A stretch of DNA of 64,000 bases from Lachnospiraceae bacterium (GCA_009777715.1 WRLH01000012.1:1-64000); one strand, 5' to 3'; counted from the stretch's first letter, positions 35,678 through 46,735 are shown. The notes: generated from the letters alone by a model not told the origin. Numbers and translations: made by a program.

Positions 35678-35817
35678 GACGAGTAAGCTTTGTACTTCAC
35701 AGCAGACACGCTTTCGCTCCGAGACACAGCGTTGCGCTACATAAGCTAGCAAAATACACTAGCTAAGTAGCGACGTGTGTCAAGGGCCTGCTTTAGAAGT
35801 CAAACTTACTCGCTCGC
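35674..35817. repeat. Imperfect 144-bp inverted-repeat element between atpG and atpD
   Basis: The ends GCGAGACGAGTAAGCTTTG (35674 on) and the reverse complement of the right end (GCGAGCGAGTAAGTTTGACT, read back from 35817) match over about 30 bases with small gaps. Inside lie further pairs: ACACG/CGTGT and AGCTAG/CTAGCT around 35743-35766. It could fold into a long branched hairpin on either strand. No coding capacity. It resembles a MITE or other miniature palindromic element; it could instead lower atpD expression or process the mRNA. Confidence 0.7.
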
Positions 35818-35821
35818 ATAA

Positions 35822-37273
<1,452 letters not shown>

Positions 37274-37304
37274 GGAGAAAATAGAAAGGAGCATGGATAT
37301 ATAG

Positions 37305-37709
37305 ATGGCAGACAATTTATTTAAGATAAAAATCGTTTCCCCGGAGCGGATTTTCTTTACCGGCAATGCGTCGCTGGTTGAGTTTAATACAAGCGAAGGT
37401 GAAATCGGCATTTATAAAGGCCATATTCCCTTGACGGTCATCATAGCTCCGGGAATCCTTACCCTACATCTTACCGATGAGAAAAAAGTTGCCGCCCTTC
37501 ATTCCGGTTTTGCCGAAATACTGCCGGATTCAATCACGATTTTGGCAGAAATAGTAGAATGGCCGGAAGAAATTGATTTAAGCAGGGCCGAAGCGGCAAA
37601 GGAAAGAGCCGAAGAACGTTTAAGCGCGAGGACTCCGGAAACAGACCTTGCGCGGGCGGAAACAGCCCTTCACCGTGCCTCTGCCCGCCTCCATATTAGC
37701 AAGAAATAA
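37305..37709 (+). CDS. atpC: ATP synthase F1 subunit epsilon
   Basis: A 134-aa subunit with the N-terminal beta sandwich (S-P-E-R-I-F-F-T-G, E-G-E-I-G-I-Y-K-G-H-I-P-L) and two C-terminal helices that can inhibit ATP hydrolysis. Leader GAAAGGAGCATGG is one of the recurring chromosomal forms. Last ATP synthase gene; the MoxR operon begins 9 bases later, so read-through is likely. Confidence 0.95.
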   Translation: MADNLFKIKIVSPERIFFTGNASLVEFNTSEGEIGIYKGHIPLTVIIAPGILTLHLTDEKKVAALHSGFAEILPDSITILAEIVEWPEEIDLSRAEAAKERAEERLSARTPETDLARAETALHRASARLHISKK

Positions 37710-37718
37710 AGTCAGCTT

Positions 37719-38660
37719 ATGAATCATTTTGAACTCGTCAAAAAAATTGAATCAGCAATCAATGAAATTTTCATTGGCAAGGAAGAGGCAGTTTCCAGTC
37801 TGCTGGTTGCTTTGCTTGCCGGTGGGCATATTTTAATTGAAGATGTGCCGGGAATAGGCAAGACAACATTGGCGGCTTTAATTGCCAATGTCATCGAATG
37901 CAGTTTTGGGCGGATTCAATTTACCCCTGATACCCTGCCCGGCGATATTGAGGGGATTTCCATTTACAATATGAAAAGCGGTGAATTTGAGTACAAAGAA
38001 GGCGTTATCATGAATCAGATCCTGCTGGCTGATGAAATTAACCGGACTTCGCCAAAAACCCAAGCCAGCCTCCTTGAAGCAATGAATGAGGGGCAGGTGA
38101 CAATTGACGGAATTGTCCGGGAATTGCCGCAGCCGTTTATGGTCATCGCAACCCAGAATCCGATTGAGTTTCTGGGGACTTATCCCTTGCCGGAAGCCCA
38201 AATGGACCGCTTTATGATGTGCCTTTCGATTGGTTATCCGAAGCGGGAGCAGGAAGTAAAAATGGCACAGGGTTTTCTGGCCGGGAAAACGGCAAAAACC
38301 TTAAAGCCAGTTTGTAAGGCAGCAGATATTCTGGCCGTCCGGGAAGAGGTAAGCAAGGTCATCATGAAAGAAAAGCTGCTTGAATATATCACCGACATTG
38401 TCCGCTTAACCCGTGAATCAGAGCATTTTATCTTAGGTGCCAGCCCGCGGGCATTGCTGGCAATGGTGAAAGCCACTCAGGCGCAAGCTTTTTATGAAGG
38501 GCGGGATTTTGCAAAACCTGACGATGTCAAAAAAATCACCCCCTTGGTCTTAAACCACCGTCTCCAATTAACCCCGGCTGCCAAGCTCAAAAAAGTTGAC
38601 GCAAAAGCAGTCTTAAAAAGCTTAACCCTAAAGGCCCCAGTTCCAATGATTACGCTTTAA
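37719..38660 (+). CDS. MoxR-family AAA+ ATPase
   Basis: A 313-aa ATPase. Walker A is D-V-P-G-I-G-K-T, Walker B is L-L-A-D-E-I-N-R-T-S-P-K, and sensor 1 is A-T-Q-N-P. MoxR proteins act as chaperone-like ATPases and are typically encoded, as here, next to a DUF58 protein and a transglutaminase-like membrane protein, with which they are thought to work at the envelope. Confidence 0.95.
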   Translation: MNHFELVKKIESAINEIFIGKEEAVSSLLVALLAGGHILIEDVPGIGKTTLAALIANVIECSFGRIQFTPDTLPGDIEGISIYNMKSGEFEYKEGVIMNQILLADEINRTSPKTQASLLEAMNEGQVTIDGIVRELPQPFMVIATQNPIEFLGTYPLPEAQMDRFMMCLSIGYPKREQEVKMAQGFLAGKTAKTLKPVCKAADILAVREEVSKVIMKEKLLEYITDIVRLTRESEHFILGASPRALLAMVKATQAQAFYEGRDFAKPDDVKKITPLVLNHRLQLTPAAKLKKVDAKAVLKSLTLKAPVPMITL

Positions 38661-39836
38661 ATGGTTCTTATGTCAAAGCAAAACTCGCGCAAATTAATAT
38701 TTTTAGCCCTATTTATCCTTTCACTAATCATGATTAGTGTTTTTGGCGGGGTCATTAGCTATGCCCTCTTTTTTGCCGTCCTTTCGCTTCCGCTGATTTC
38801 GTTTATATATCTTGCTTATGCTTACTATAGCTTTACAATTCATCAGGAAATCAAAACCCGCAATATCGTTGCTTGCGAGCCGGTCCCTTATACCTGTATC
38901 TTGAAAAACGAAGGCTTTACCGTTTTGACGGCGATAAAAATCAAAACTTTCCGTGATTTTTCTGACGTGGCCGGGCTTCCCTATGACCAAGCTTTTAGGT
39001 TATTTCCCGGCGAAAAAATTGAATATACAACGACCTTAAACTGCCGCTACCGGGGTGAATACAAGGTTGGGATAAGCAAGATAGCCATGACGGATTTTCT
39101 GGGGCTGTTTAGCTTTTCATATCGCATGATGTCCCAGATTGACGCGATTGTGAAGCCAAGGATAATTGCCCTTGATATTCAAAATGAAATTTCAGATTTG
39201 GACGCAATCATTCATAGCAATTTTTTAAGACACGCAAATGAACCCGATTTAACTGTCCGTGATTATATTGCCGGGGATTCGCTAAAGAAAATCCATTGGA
39301 AGTCAACCGCCAAATCATCAAAACTTAAGGTGCGGAATGAGATTGGGATTTTAAAAGAACAGGTGTTATTAATTGCTGATTTTGAGCGTATTTCTGCGGA
39401 CATTGAAGAATATCTTCCCTTAGAAAACAAAATCCTTGAGCAGACGATTGGGCTTTTGTACCATTTTGCCCTGGGGAAGATCCCCATTGAGCTAGTTTTT
39501 GGCACGGATAAATTATATTGCAGCCAAATAGCGGATATAGGGCATTTTAATTATCTTTATGAGGAGCTTGCAACCTTAAGCTTTCAGGCAAAGGCCCGCT
39601 TTTCCAGTCTTTACGATGAAGCTTTAAATCGCGGCTTGATTGAAAAAGCGCAGATCGTCTTGATGGTAGTTCATTATATGGATGATGATTTATTTAATAA
39701 GCTGGCCTTGCTTTCAATAACCGCAAAAACAATCGTTATTCATGTCGTTACCGAAGCAGATATTTCCGCATACAGCCGCCAAAGCACCGAACGATTCAAA
39801 ATCGTCACAGCCTCATATAAAGAAAAGGAAGACTAA
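38661..39836 (+). CDS. DUF58 family membrane protein
   Basis: A 391-aa protein with two N-terminal membrane helices (about 12-55) and the DUF58 block V-R-D-Y-I-A-G-D-S-L-K-K-I-H-W-K-S-T-A-K (about 205-225). It starts directly at the stop of the MoxR gene; ATG 38670 is an alternative. The function of the family is not settled; it is the usual partner of MoxR. Confidence 0.92.
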   Translation: MVLMSKQNSRKLIFLALFILSLIMISVFGGVISYALFFAVLSLPLISFIYLAYAYYSFTIHQEIKTRNIVACEPVPYTCILKNEGFTVLTAIKIKTFRDFSDVAGLPYDQAFRLFPGEKIEYTTTLNCRYRGEYKVGISKIAMTDFLGLFSFSYRMMSQIDAIVKPRIIALDIQNEISDLDAIIHSNFLRHANEPDLTVRDYIAGDSLKKIHWKSTAKSSKLKVRNEIGILKEQVLLIADFERISADIEEYLPLENKILEQTIGLLYHFALGKIPIELVFGTDKLYCSQIADIGHFNYLYEELATLSFQAKARFSSLYDEALNRGLIEKAQIVLMVVHYMDDDLFNKLALLSITAKTIVIHVVTEADISAYSRQSTERFKIVTASYKEKED

Positions 39837-39839
39837 GAT

Positions 39840-42125
39840 ATGAAAATTTCATATGAAAAAATATATAAAGTTTTTCTCCTTTTCTTAACCGTTTTTATTG
39901 GCGTTGGGCTTCTTAAGCCATTTCTTGCTGAAACGCTTTCAATGGCTCATGTTCTTTTCTTAAGCATAATGACGCTGGCAGTTTTTCTTAGTTTTTTCTT
40001 GACGAAAGGCAAGCAAAGAATTATTCCGGCAATAATAACAGGTGTTATTTTATTATGGGTGCTTTTAACCCGCCTGTCAATGACAATAACTTTTCTTGGC
40101 TCATACTTAATGTGGATTATTAATCCGTCAACCAATATTTATTTAGATTCGTTCCAATATCTTAATATTTTTCTGGCAGCAGCTTTGCTCATCCCTTTGG
40201 CCTTAATAATGGAACGGATCGCAAAATTACGCTTGGCCGCCGCGCTTTTACTTTTTGGCGGCTTACTTTACTGGGCATTTTCCAGTTATATAGTTGACAA
40301 GCTTTCCGTATGTATTTGCCTGCTTTTCATCTCATTTGTGCTGACAGAATTATTACAGGATAAATTATTCCGGCAAAAAATAATCGTCTGCTTGCTTCCT
40401 TTTCTGTTGCTGTATATGCTATTTATCCTGCTCTTGCCCACGCGGAATGAGCCTTATGAATGGCGGGCGGTGCGGACGATTTTTAATCAGGTTTATGATT
40501 TGGTCGTTAATATGTCAAACAATATTGCCTTGTCATTTAATACTGGCAGTGAGGGGTTTGGAATGGAAGTGACCGGGTTTTCCGGTGAAGCAAGGCTAGG
40601 CGGCAACAGGTTAAACTGGAAGCGGAACGAGTTTTATGTTACGCAAAAAAGCGGGAGGCTGATGGCGATTTATCTTCGCGGCAATGTCTTTGATAATTTC
40701 AACGGAAACTCCTGGCAATCAGAAGCAGACGAAGCGGAAAATGAGTATCTGCTTGATTTACTCGAACTAGTTTATGCAATTGAACGTTTTGAGCCGGGAC
40801 ATCGCCCCAATTACCTGTCATATAGTGATCTTAATATTTCTTATGCCGGGCTTAATTCAAATTATGCTTTTGCTCCCTTGAAACTGCTGAAAATTGATGC
40901 TGGTTTAGCGTTAAACCTTACCCATTATGGCAGCGAGTTTAGGTTTGATTCTTTAAAAAGGCGGGGGACAGAATACAACCTGACTTATTTCCAAGTAAAT
41001 GCCGGGCAGGACTTTTTTAAAAAAATGATTATCGCCGAAAGTGAATATGAATATGACGTAAATGCTTCGGCCAATATTGCCTTGGATTATCATGCCTTGC
41101 TTAATGAATCTTTTCGGTCGCTAGACATGATATTAAAAGAACGGAGTGAAAAAATCCACCGCCAGTATACAGAAAAATATCCTCTAAGTGAAGATGTGCG
41201 TAGCTTTCTTATTGAGATAACTAAGGATGCCGAAAATGGTTATGAAAAATTAAAGGCGGTCGAGCAGGTTCTCGTCGGGCAAGGAGGGGTTGCCTTTAGC
41301 TATACGAAAACTCCCGGGGAATTGCCGGAGGGTAAGGATTTTCTTGACTATTTCTTGCTTGAAAGCCATTCCGGGTACTGCACTTATTATGCCACCGCCT
41401 TTACCCTGTTAGCAAGGGAGCTTGGCTTTCCATCGCGTTATGTCCAAGGCTTTATGGTTTACGACCAAAATCTGGGCCGGAGGCCTGTGGCGGTTAATAA
41501 TTCAAGGGCCCATGCTTGGACAGAAGTATATTTTGATGGCGTCGGCTGGATTTCTTTTGAGCCAACCCCCGGTTTTATCGATAACCGCTACCAATATTGG
41601 CTGCAAACTGTTACGTCGAATGTTTTAGAAGAAAGCTATGAATCTGAAAGGGCGGAACTTTTAGAGCAGGGCGAGGAGGCTTTGCTGCCAAGCGTTTTAG
41701 CAAATGAGGAAGAGCATTTTTCTTTGGCTTCGCTTTTCTTAACGGTTATTTTCTCGGTTTTAATAGCGGTTTTAGTTTTTATCTTGATTGATTATCTGAT
41801 GAAAAAAAGGCGGTTTAGGCATTATAGCTTGGCAGAAAAGTTCACCGGGCATATTCAGATTAATCTTAATATTCTTCACCTGTTAGGTTTCCGCTTTCTT
41901 CCCGGTGAGACGATTAATGAGTTTATAGAGCGGATTAGTTTGGCAGACATAAAAGTCCCGGTCAATTTTCTTTTATTGTTTGAATATTATTTGTACCGCG
42001 ACGCACAAGCAACTAGTGAAATAATAGCCACGGTTTTAAAAGACCGTGAGGTTATTTTTAGAGAAATTAAGCAAAAGGGGCGATGGCGTTATTATTATCT
42101 AAGGTTTAAACTGTTATTTAGGTGA
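39840..42125 (+). CDS. Transglutaminase-like membrane protein (TgpA type)
   Basis: A 761-aa protein: a bundle of N-terminal membrane helices (about 1-205), a large extracytoplasmic part, a transglutaminase core and a late membrane helix near 640 with a cytoplasmic tail. Catalytic residues are visible: Cys in S-G-Y-C-T-Y-Y-A-T-A, His in R-A-H-A-W-T-E-V-Y and Asp in F-D-G-V-G-W-I. Third gene of the MoxR-DUF58-transglutaminase set, 3 bases after DUF58. Confidence 0.93.
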   Translation: MKISYEKIYKVFLLFLTVFIGVGLLKPFLAETLSMAHVLFLSIMTLAVFLSFFLTKGKQRIIPAIITGVILLWVLLTRLSMTITFLGSYLMWIINPSTNIYLDSFQYLNIFLAAALLIPLALIMERIAKLRLAAALLLFGGLLYWAFSSYIVDKLSVCICLLFISFVLTELLQDKLFRQKIIVCLLPFLLLYMLFILLLPTRNEPYEWRAVRTIFNQVYDLVVNMSNNIALSFNTGSEGFGMEVTGFSGEARLGGNRLNWKRNEFYVTQKSGRLMAIYLRGNVFDNFNGNSWQSEADEAENEYLLDLLELVYAIERFEPGHRPNYLSYSDLNISYAGLNSNYAFAPLKLLKIDAGLALNLTHYGSEFRFDSLKRRGTEYNLTYFQVNAGQDFFKKMIIAESEYEYDVNASANIALDYHALLNESFRSLDMILKERSEKIHRQYTEKYPLSEDVRSFLIEITKDAENGYEKLKAVEQVLVGQGGVAFSYTKTPGELPEGKDFLDYFLLESHSGYCTYYATAFTLLARELGFPSRYVQGFMVYDQNLGRRPVAVNNSRAHAWTEVYFDGVGWISFEPTPGFIDNRYQYWLQTVTSNVLEESYESERAELLEQGEEALLPSVLANEEEHFSLASLFLTVIFSVLIAVLVFILIDYLMKKRRFRHYSLAEKFTGHIQINLNILHLLGFRFLPGETINEFIERISLADIKVPVNFLLLFEYYLYRDAQATSEIIATVLKDREVIFREIKQKGRWRYYYLRFKLLFR

Positions 42126-42175
42126 AGTAAAACTTCCCCCTTGTGATTTTCCCATAAACTGGTTAAAATATAAAT

Positions 42176-44704
42176 ATGCTTAAAACCAGCCTAAAAAGTA
42201 TCTTTTTAATTTTTGTTTTCATAATATCACTTTATTTAATCAGTGGTTACATGAACCAAGGCAATGTTGACATGACCGCCCAGATGGGGCCAGCGACTTA
42301 TCCTTTGGTTTATGTTATGATGGGCGACCTAAAGCTTAACAGCCTGCGGGGTTATGCTGAACCGATGGAGACCAGTTATCTGCGCGAAACTTTGACCCCT
42401 CTAATGGATGGCCGCCGCCTTACCTTGCGGATTGACAAATTCGAAAATACCATTGAAAGCCTTGCTTTTGAAGTCAGGAGCATTGACGGCTCACGCTTAA
42501 TTGAAAGCACCGAAATTACAGAATACGAAGAAAGAAGAAACAGCATTACCGCCACTATTAATATCAAGGACTTAATCGAATTAGAGGAAGAGTACACCTT
42601 TGTTTTGCTTTTAAATACTGACAGGAACAGGACAATCCGCTTTTATACCCGCATTTTTGCGTCTAATGAAACTCATTTTGAGGAAAAAATTAATTACTGC
42701 TTCAATTTCCACGAAAAAACCTTTAATAAAGACGAAGCAAGGGAGCTGACCCAATACCTTGAACCCAATGCCCAGGGTGATAATACCACTTACAGCCGCG
42801 TTACGATTAACTCTAGCTTCCAGCAGGTCACTTGGGGCAATCTCGATGTAACCCGCGTAAGCGAGCCCGTCCTATATGTAAAGGAGATGGCGGTCCATAC
42901 CGGAAGCTTCCGGATAAAATATGATGTCATTTTAGATGATAATGATGACATCATTTATGAAGTTGAAGAGTTTTACCGGATTCGGTATACGCCGGAGCGG
43001 ATTTTCCTTTTGGATTTTGAGCGGACGATGGAACAAGTATTTATGGGCAATCTTGATAATTTCACGAGCCGGAATATTTATCTTGGCATTACAAGCCCTA
43101 ATGTGCCTTTAATTGAAAGCGAGGGCGGTAATGTTTTTGCATTTGAAAAAGGCAACAGCCTTTATAGCCTGGTTATTCCCGACCGTAAATTTGTCCGCTT
43201 ATTTGGTTTTGCCGATGAAGAAAACAATGATGAGCGGACAACTTATGCCGGACACCGCGCCAAAATCCTTAATATCGATGAGGCCGGAAATGTCGTTTTC
43301 ATGGTTTACGGTTATATGAACCGCGGCCGCAATGAGGGCCGGGTGGGCATTTCGGTTAATTACTATAACAGCATGGTAAATACAATTGATGAAATGGTTT
43401 ATATCCCCTATCACAAATCACCGGAGCTTTTGATTGCCGAAGTGGAGCAAATGGTTTATCTTAATCGGAACAACCGCCTCTTTTTAATGCTTGACAATGA
43501 GATTTTTGCCATCCACTTAGACTCAAGGACTGCCGAGACTGTCATCAGCCAAATGCAGGAGGGCTCATATCATATTTCCGAAAGCAATAAAATGCTGGTC
43601 TGGCAGGATTCTGATGATGTTTATGGCACAACAAGGCTTAATTTGATGAATCTCCAAGATGAAAAACAGACCGTTATTAACGCGGGTTATAATGAATATA
43701 TTTTGCCGCTTGAGTTTATGGAAGAAGATTTAATTTATGGGCTGGCGCGGATAGCTGACATTACAAAAGATGCTTTGGGCAATACGATTTTTCCGATGTA
43801 TGTCGTCAAAATCCAAAACGAAGCCGGAATTTTAAAAGAACATCGGCAGCCGGATTATTTTGTGACCGGAATCACCAAAAATAATAATATGCTGACCTTG
43901 CACAGGCTTTTTCAAAATGAAGAAGGGATTTTCAGGGAAACAACAGATACCCAGATAACTAACCAAATCATTGCAAGCGGAACAAGCAACAGGGTTGAAG
44001 TGATTCCAACCGAGCGTTATTTAAGAATTGTCCGCCTTGCCTTCAAACAAGAAATTGACCATACCCAGATTATAGTGCTTACCCCCCGTGAGGTTTTATT
44101 TGAGGGCGGGCGTGAGCTTACCATCAATAGCACCGGGTATGACGCTGACCGCTTTTATGTTTATAGCAAAAATGGCATTACCGGCATTTATCTTTCTGAA
44201 GCAAAGGCAGTTAACGCCGCTTACCGGGATTTTGGGATAGTCAAAAACCGGAAAGGTGAATATGTATGGTATCGCGGCAATTTGAACCAGCGCGCGCAAA
44301 TCGCCGTCATTACTGGGACAGAAGTACCCCAATTTGGCAATTCACTGGCGGTATGCTTAGATACGATTCTCCAATATGAGGGAATTACCCAAAGCACACA
44401 GTATTTGCTGAGCCGGGGTTATACGCCAATTTCTATCTTGGATGAAAATATCCAAAACATCCAAGTTCTTGATTTAACCGGGTGCAATTTGGACAGCATT
44501 CTATATTATGTCAACAAATCCATCCCCGTCCTTAAACTGCTTGATGATGGCAATGCCCTGCTAATTACTGGTTTTAATGAGCAGAATATAATTGTGATGG
44601 ATCCGCAAGCCGGAGAAGTATACCGGATCGGACGCAGTGACGCAGGGACTTTATTTGAAGAAAATGGAAACCGCTTCATCACATATATCAGGACAAGGCG
44701 GTAA
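42176..44704 (+). CDS. Anchored extracytoplasmic protein with degenerate C39-like C-terminus
   Basis: An 842-aa protein with one N-terminal anchor helix (about 9-25), a long beta-rich outer part without recognised domain, and a C-terminal region (about 715-842) resembling a C39-type peptidase: S-L-A-V-C-L-D-T-I-L where the catalytic Cys is expected, and N-A-L-L-I-T-G-F-N-E followed by V-M-D-P-Q-A-G-E-V. The usual His of that second block is Asn, so peptidase activity is doubtful. It follows the MoxR set by 50 bases and is probably an envelope component of the same unit. Confidence 0.75.
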   Translation: MLKTSLKSIFLIFVFIISLYLISGYMNQGNVDMTAQMGPATYPLVYVMMGDLKLNSLRGYAEPMETSYLRETLTPLMDGRRLTLRIDKFENTIESLAFEVRSIDGSRLIESTEITEYEERRNSITATINIKDLIELEEEYTFVLLLNTDRNRTIRFYTRIFASNETHFEEKINYCFNFHEKTFNKDEARELTQYLEPNAQGDNTTYSRVTINSSFQQVTWGNLDVTRVSEPVLYVKEMAVHTGSFRIKYDVILDDNDDIIYEVEEFYRIRYTPERIFLLDFERTMEQVFMGNLDNFTSRNIYLGITSPNVPLIESEGGNVFAFEKGNSLYSLVIPDRKFVRLFGFADEENNDERTTYAGHRAKILNIDEAGNVVFMVYGYMNRGRNEGRVGISVNYYNSMVNTIDEMVYIPYHKSPELLIAEVEQMVYLNRNNRLFLMLDNEIFAIHLDSRTAETVISQMQEGSYHISESNKMLVWQDSDDVYGTTRLNLMNLQDEKQTVINAGYNEYILPLEFMEEDLIYGLARIADITKDALGNTIFPMYVVKIQNEAGILKEHRQPDYFVTGITKNNNMLTLHRLFQNEEGIFRETTDTQITNQIIASGTSNRVEVIPTERYLRIVRLAFKQEIDHTQIIVLTPREVLFEGGRELTINSTGYDADRFYVYSKNGITGIYLSEAKAVNAAYRDFGIVKNRKGEYVWYRGNLNQRAQIAVITGTEVPQFGNSLAVCLDTILQYEGITQSTQYLLSRGYTPISILDENIQNIQVLDLTGCNLDSILYYVNKSIPVLKLLDDGNALLITGFNEQNIIVMDPQAGEVYRIGRSDAGTLFEENGNRFITYIRTRR

Positions 44705-44735
44705 AAATTCGTCGTAAACGCATTTTTTCTACTTT

Positions 44736-44796
44736 TGCAACCAATAGTTGCGCAATTGAAAAGTAAAATTGCTGGTGCAACCTGATTAGTTGCGCA
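44736..44796 (+). promoter_or_regulatory. Two dyad operator-like repeats ahead of the XRE regulator
   Basis: TGCAACCAATAGTTGCGCA (44736-44754) recurs 40 bases later as TGCAACCTGATTAGTTGCGCA (44776-44796). Each is an inverted repeat (GCAAC/GTTGC). The second abuts TATAAT at 44797-44802, a likely -10 element for the regulator at 44851. Position and symmetry suggest autorepression by that regulator. Confidence 0.6.
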
Positions 44797-44850
44797 TATA
44801 ATTACCCATGAAACGGCCGAAAAATAAAAATCAAAAGGAGAAATATTATC

Positions 44851-45648
44851 ATGAATATTGAAATTGCCAATCGACTAGTGAACTTACGTAAATCTAATAA
44901 TTATTCTCAAGAAGCGTTGGCGGAAAAATTGGGCATCTCGCGGCAGGCAGTCAGCAAATGGGAAAGAGCTGAAGCTTCACCGGATACTGACAATCTGATT
45001 TTATTAGCCAGATTATATGGGATTTCATTGGATGAACTGCTATATACCAATGATGAAATACCAAAACGCGATCCCGAAGAGAATAATAACACCTGTTATG
45101 AAACTGACAATGACAAAAAAGGCAACGAATATGTGAACATCAGCTTAAAGGGCGTCCATGTAATTGATAAAGATGGCGCAGAGGTCAGGGTAGGCTGGGA
45201 CGGTATCTACATCGATGACCACAAGGGAAATGAAAAAATCAATATTGATAAGGAAGGAGTTTTCGTTAATGGGGTCGAATATGACGGCTCTTGGTACAAA
45301 CATCACCAGAAGCAGAAATTCCCCATGGCCATCATAATTACAATCGCATATATATTAATCAGCGTTTTTTATGACCTTTGGCATCCGGGCTGGTTATTGT
45401 TTTTGCTGATTCCGCTTTGGTATACCTTAGTAGAGGCGATTTATAAAAAGAATGCCCATATTTTTGCTTATCCGGTGCTTGCAACTTTGATTTTTTTGAT
45501 CTTGGGTTTTGGCGCAAATGCTTGGCACCCGGGCTGGGTAATCTACTTAACCATTCCGATTTTTTACTCTTTGGTTTCTTATTTTAGGAGCGGTAAGAAA
45601 ACGGGCGAAGACCAGGACATAATTGATGTGGATATGGAGAAAAGCTGA
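44851..45648 (+). CDS. XRE-family regulator with C-terminal membrane helices
   Basis: A 265-aa protein with an N-terminal helix-turn-helix (about 7-60; L-G-I-S-R-Q-A-V-S-K-W-E-R), a middle beta-rich part with repeated D-G-A-E-V / D-G-I-Y-I-D / E-G-V-F-V-N elements, and four membrane helices in the last 110 residues. Such membrane-tethered regulators commonly sit beside DUF4097-type proteins, as here (45724), and respond to envelope state. AAAGGAG lies ahead of the ATG; dyad repeats in the promoter suggest self-control. Confidence 0.9.
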   Translation: MNIEIANRLVNLRKSNNYSQEALAEKLGISRQAVSKWERAEASPDTDNLILLARLYGISLDELLYTNDEIPKRDPEENNNTCYETDNDKKGNEYVNISLKGVHVIDKDGAEVRVGWDGIYIDDHKGNEKINIDKEGVFVNGVEYDGSWYKHHQKQKFPMAIIITIAYILISVFYDLWHPGWLLFLLIPLWYTLVEAIYKKNAHIFAYPVLATLIFLILGFGANAWHPGWVIYLTIPIFYSLVSYFRSGKKTGEDQDIIDVDMEKS

Positions 45649-45696
45649 AAGAATTTCATTCTTTCAGCGGAAATTTGAGCTACGCTCAAAGTTTCC
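45645..45696 (+). other. Two hairpins ahead of the DUF4097-like gene
   Basis: CTGAAAGAAT (45645-45654) pairs perfectly with ATTCTTTCAG (45658-45667). A second stem is TTTGAGC against GCTCAAA, extended by GGAAA/TTTCC, over 45669-45696. They lie between two cotranscribed genes and just upstream of a GGAAGGAGCATG leader. No long U-run follows, so they are more likely mRNA processing or attenuation structures than terminators. Confidence 0.6.
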
Positions 45697-45723
45697 AGAC
45701 TTTGGAAGGAGCATGAGTATATA

Positions 45724-46674
45724 ATGAAAAATAATATAAAGATAGGATTAGCGATGGCAATTTTTTTGATGGCAGTATTTGTTTTCTGCATTTTTATGAT
45801 AATGTATATGCCAAGAGGAAGCTTTTATATTGGCGGAGCCAATGCGGCATTACGGCACACGACAAATATAAGGATTACAGAAAAAACATCACTTGATGTG
45901 TCCGCTTTTTCAGAAAATATTTATTTTCTTAAAAGCGATACTGATGAGTTGATCATAAAAGAATATTACCGGAATAAGAATAAAAAAGCTGATCTTAGGC
46001 ATAGTGATCAAACAGTTACAATCCGTGGTGAACAGCAGATTAATATTAGTATTCTGGGTTTTGTGGCGGGTGAGCGGATTGAGATTTATCTGCCGGAAAA
46101 TTATGCAGGTAATATTAAGGCCAGCATAAGCAGCGGCAACATAAAATCGGACTTTAATTTTATGGCTCAACAATTATCTTTTGAAGCAAACAGCGGGAGC
46201 ATTAGCCTAAATAGCCTGACGGCTGGAAATATCAATGTGCGGGCAAGCAGCGGAACGATTAGGATAATTGAACTAATCGGCGACGCAGAAATTAGGGCGA
46301 ACAGCGGCTCGATTGTAATTGACCGGATTGATGGGTTTTTAGATGTAAATGCCAGCAGCGGGACGGTAAGGATTGCCAATTTGTCCGGCGGAATAAAAGT
46401 CCAGTCAAACAGCGGGTCAATTAGGATTTCCGTCAAAGAATTAGACGGCAATATCAGCGCAACCGCAAGCAGCGGCAGCATAAATATTGAATTGCCAAAA
46501 GACAGCGCGTTTAATTTTTCCGCTAATACGGGAAGCGGGCGGGTAAGAACGGACTTTGACAGCAGCCTTTCATATAATAGCCGGGGCAATAGCGCAAATG
46601 GCACAGTCGGCACTGCCCCGGAGTATGACGTGATAGTGAAAGCAAATAGCGGCAGCGTGAGGGTAACGCGGTGA
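45724..46674 (+). CDS. DUF4097-like beta-helix protein, membrane anchored
   Basis: A 316-aa protein with an N-terminal membrane helix (about 5-28) and a body of repeating N-S-G-S-I / S-S-G-T-V / S-S-G-S-I turns spaced about 20 residues, the pattern of DUF4097/DUF4098 putative adhesins that fold as a beta-helix. It presumably lies on the outer face of the membrane and partners the XRE regulator upstream. Function unknown. Confidence 0.85.
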   Translation: MKNNIKIGLAMAIFLMAVFVFCIFMIMYMPRGSFYIGGANAALRHTTNIRITEKTSLDVSAFSENIYFLKSDTDELIIKEYYRNKNKKADLRHSDQTVTIRGEQQINISILGFVAGERIEIYLPENYAGNIKASISSGNIKSDFNFMAQQLSFEANSGSISLNSLTAGNINVRASSGTIRIIELIGDAEIRANSGSIVIDRIDGFLDVNASSGTVRIANLSGGIKVQSNSGSIRISVKELDGNISATASSGSINIELPKDSAFNFSANTGSGRVRTDFDSSLSYNSRGNSANGTVGTAPEYDVIVKANSGSVRVTR

Positions 46675-46675
46675 G

Positions 46676-46735
46676 GAACCGAATTATGATTCGAAACCGA
46701 ATTTATGATTCGGAAGCCGAATTTATGATTAGGAA
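46676..46735 (+). repeat. Three 18-20 bp palindromic tandem repeats
   Basis: Units starting CCGAATT(T)ATGATTCGG occur at 46679, 46697 and 46717. Each is itself an imperfect palindrome (CCGAAT/ATTCGG). They fill the gap between two genes just after a stop codon. Confidence 0.85.
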
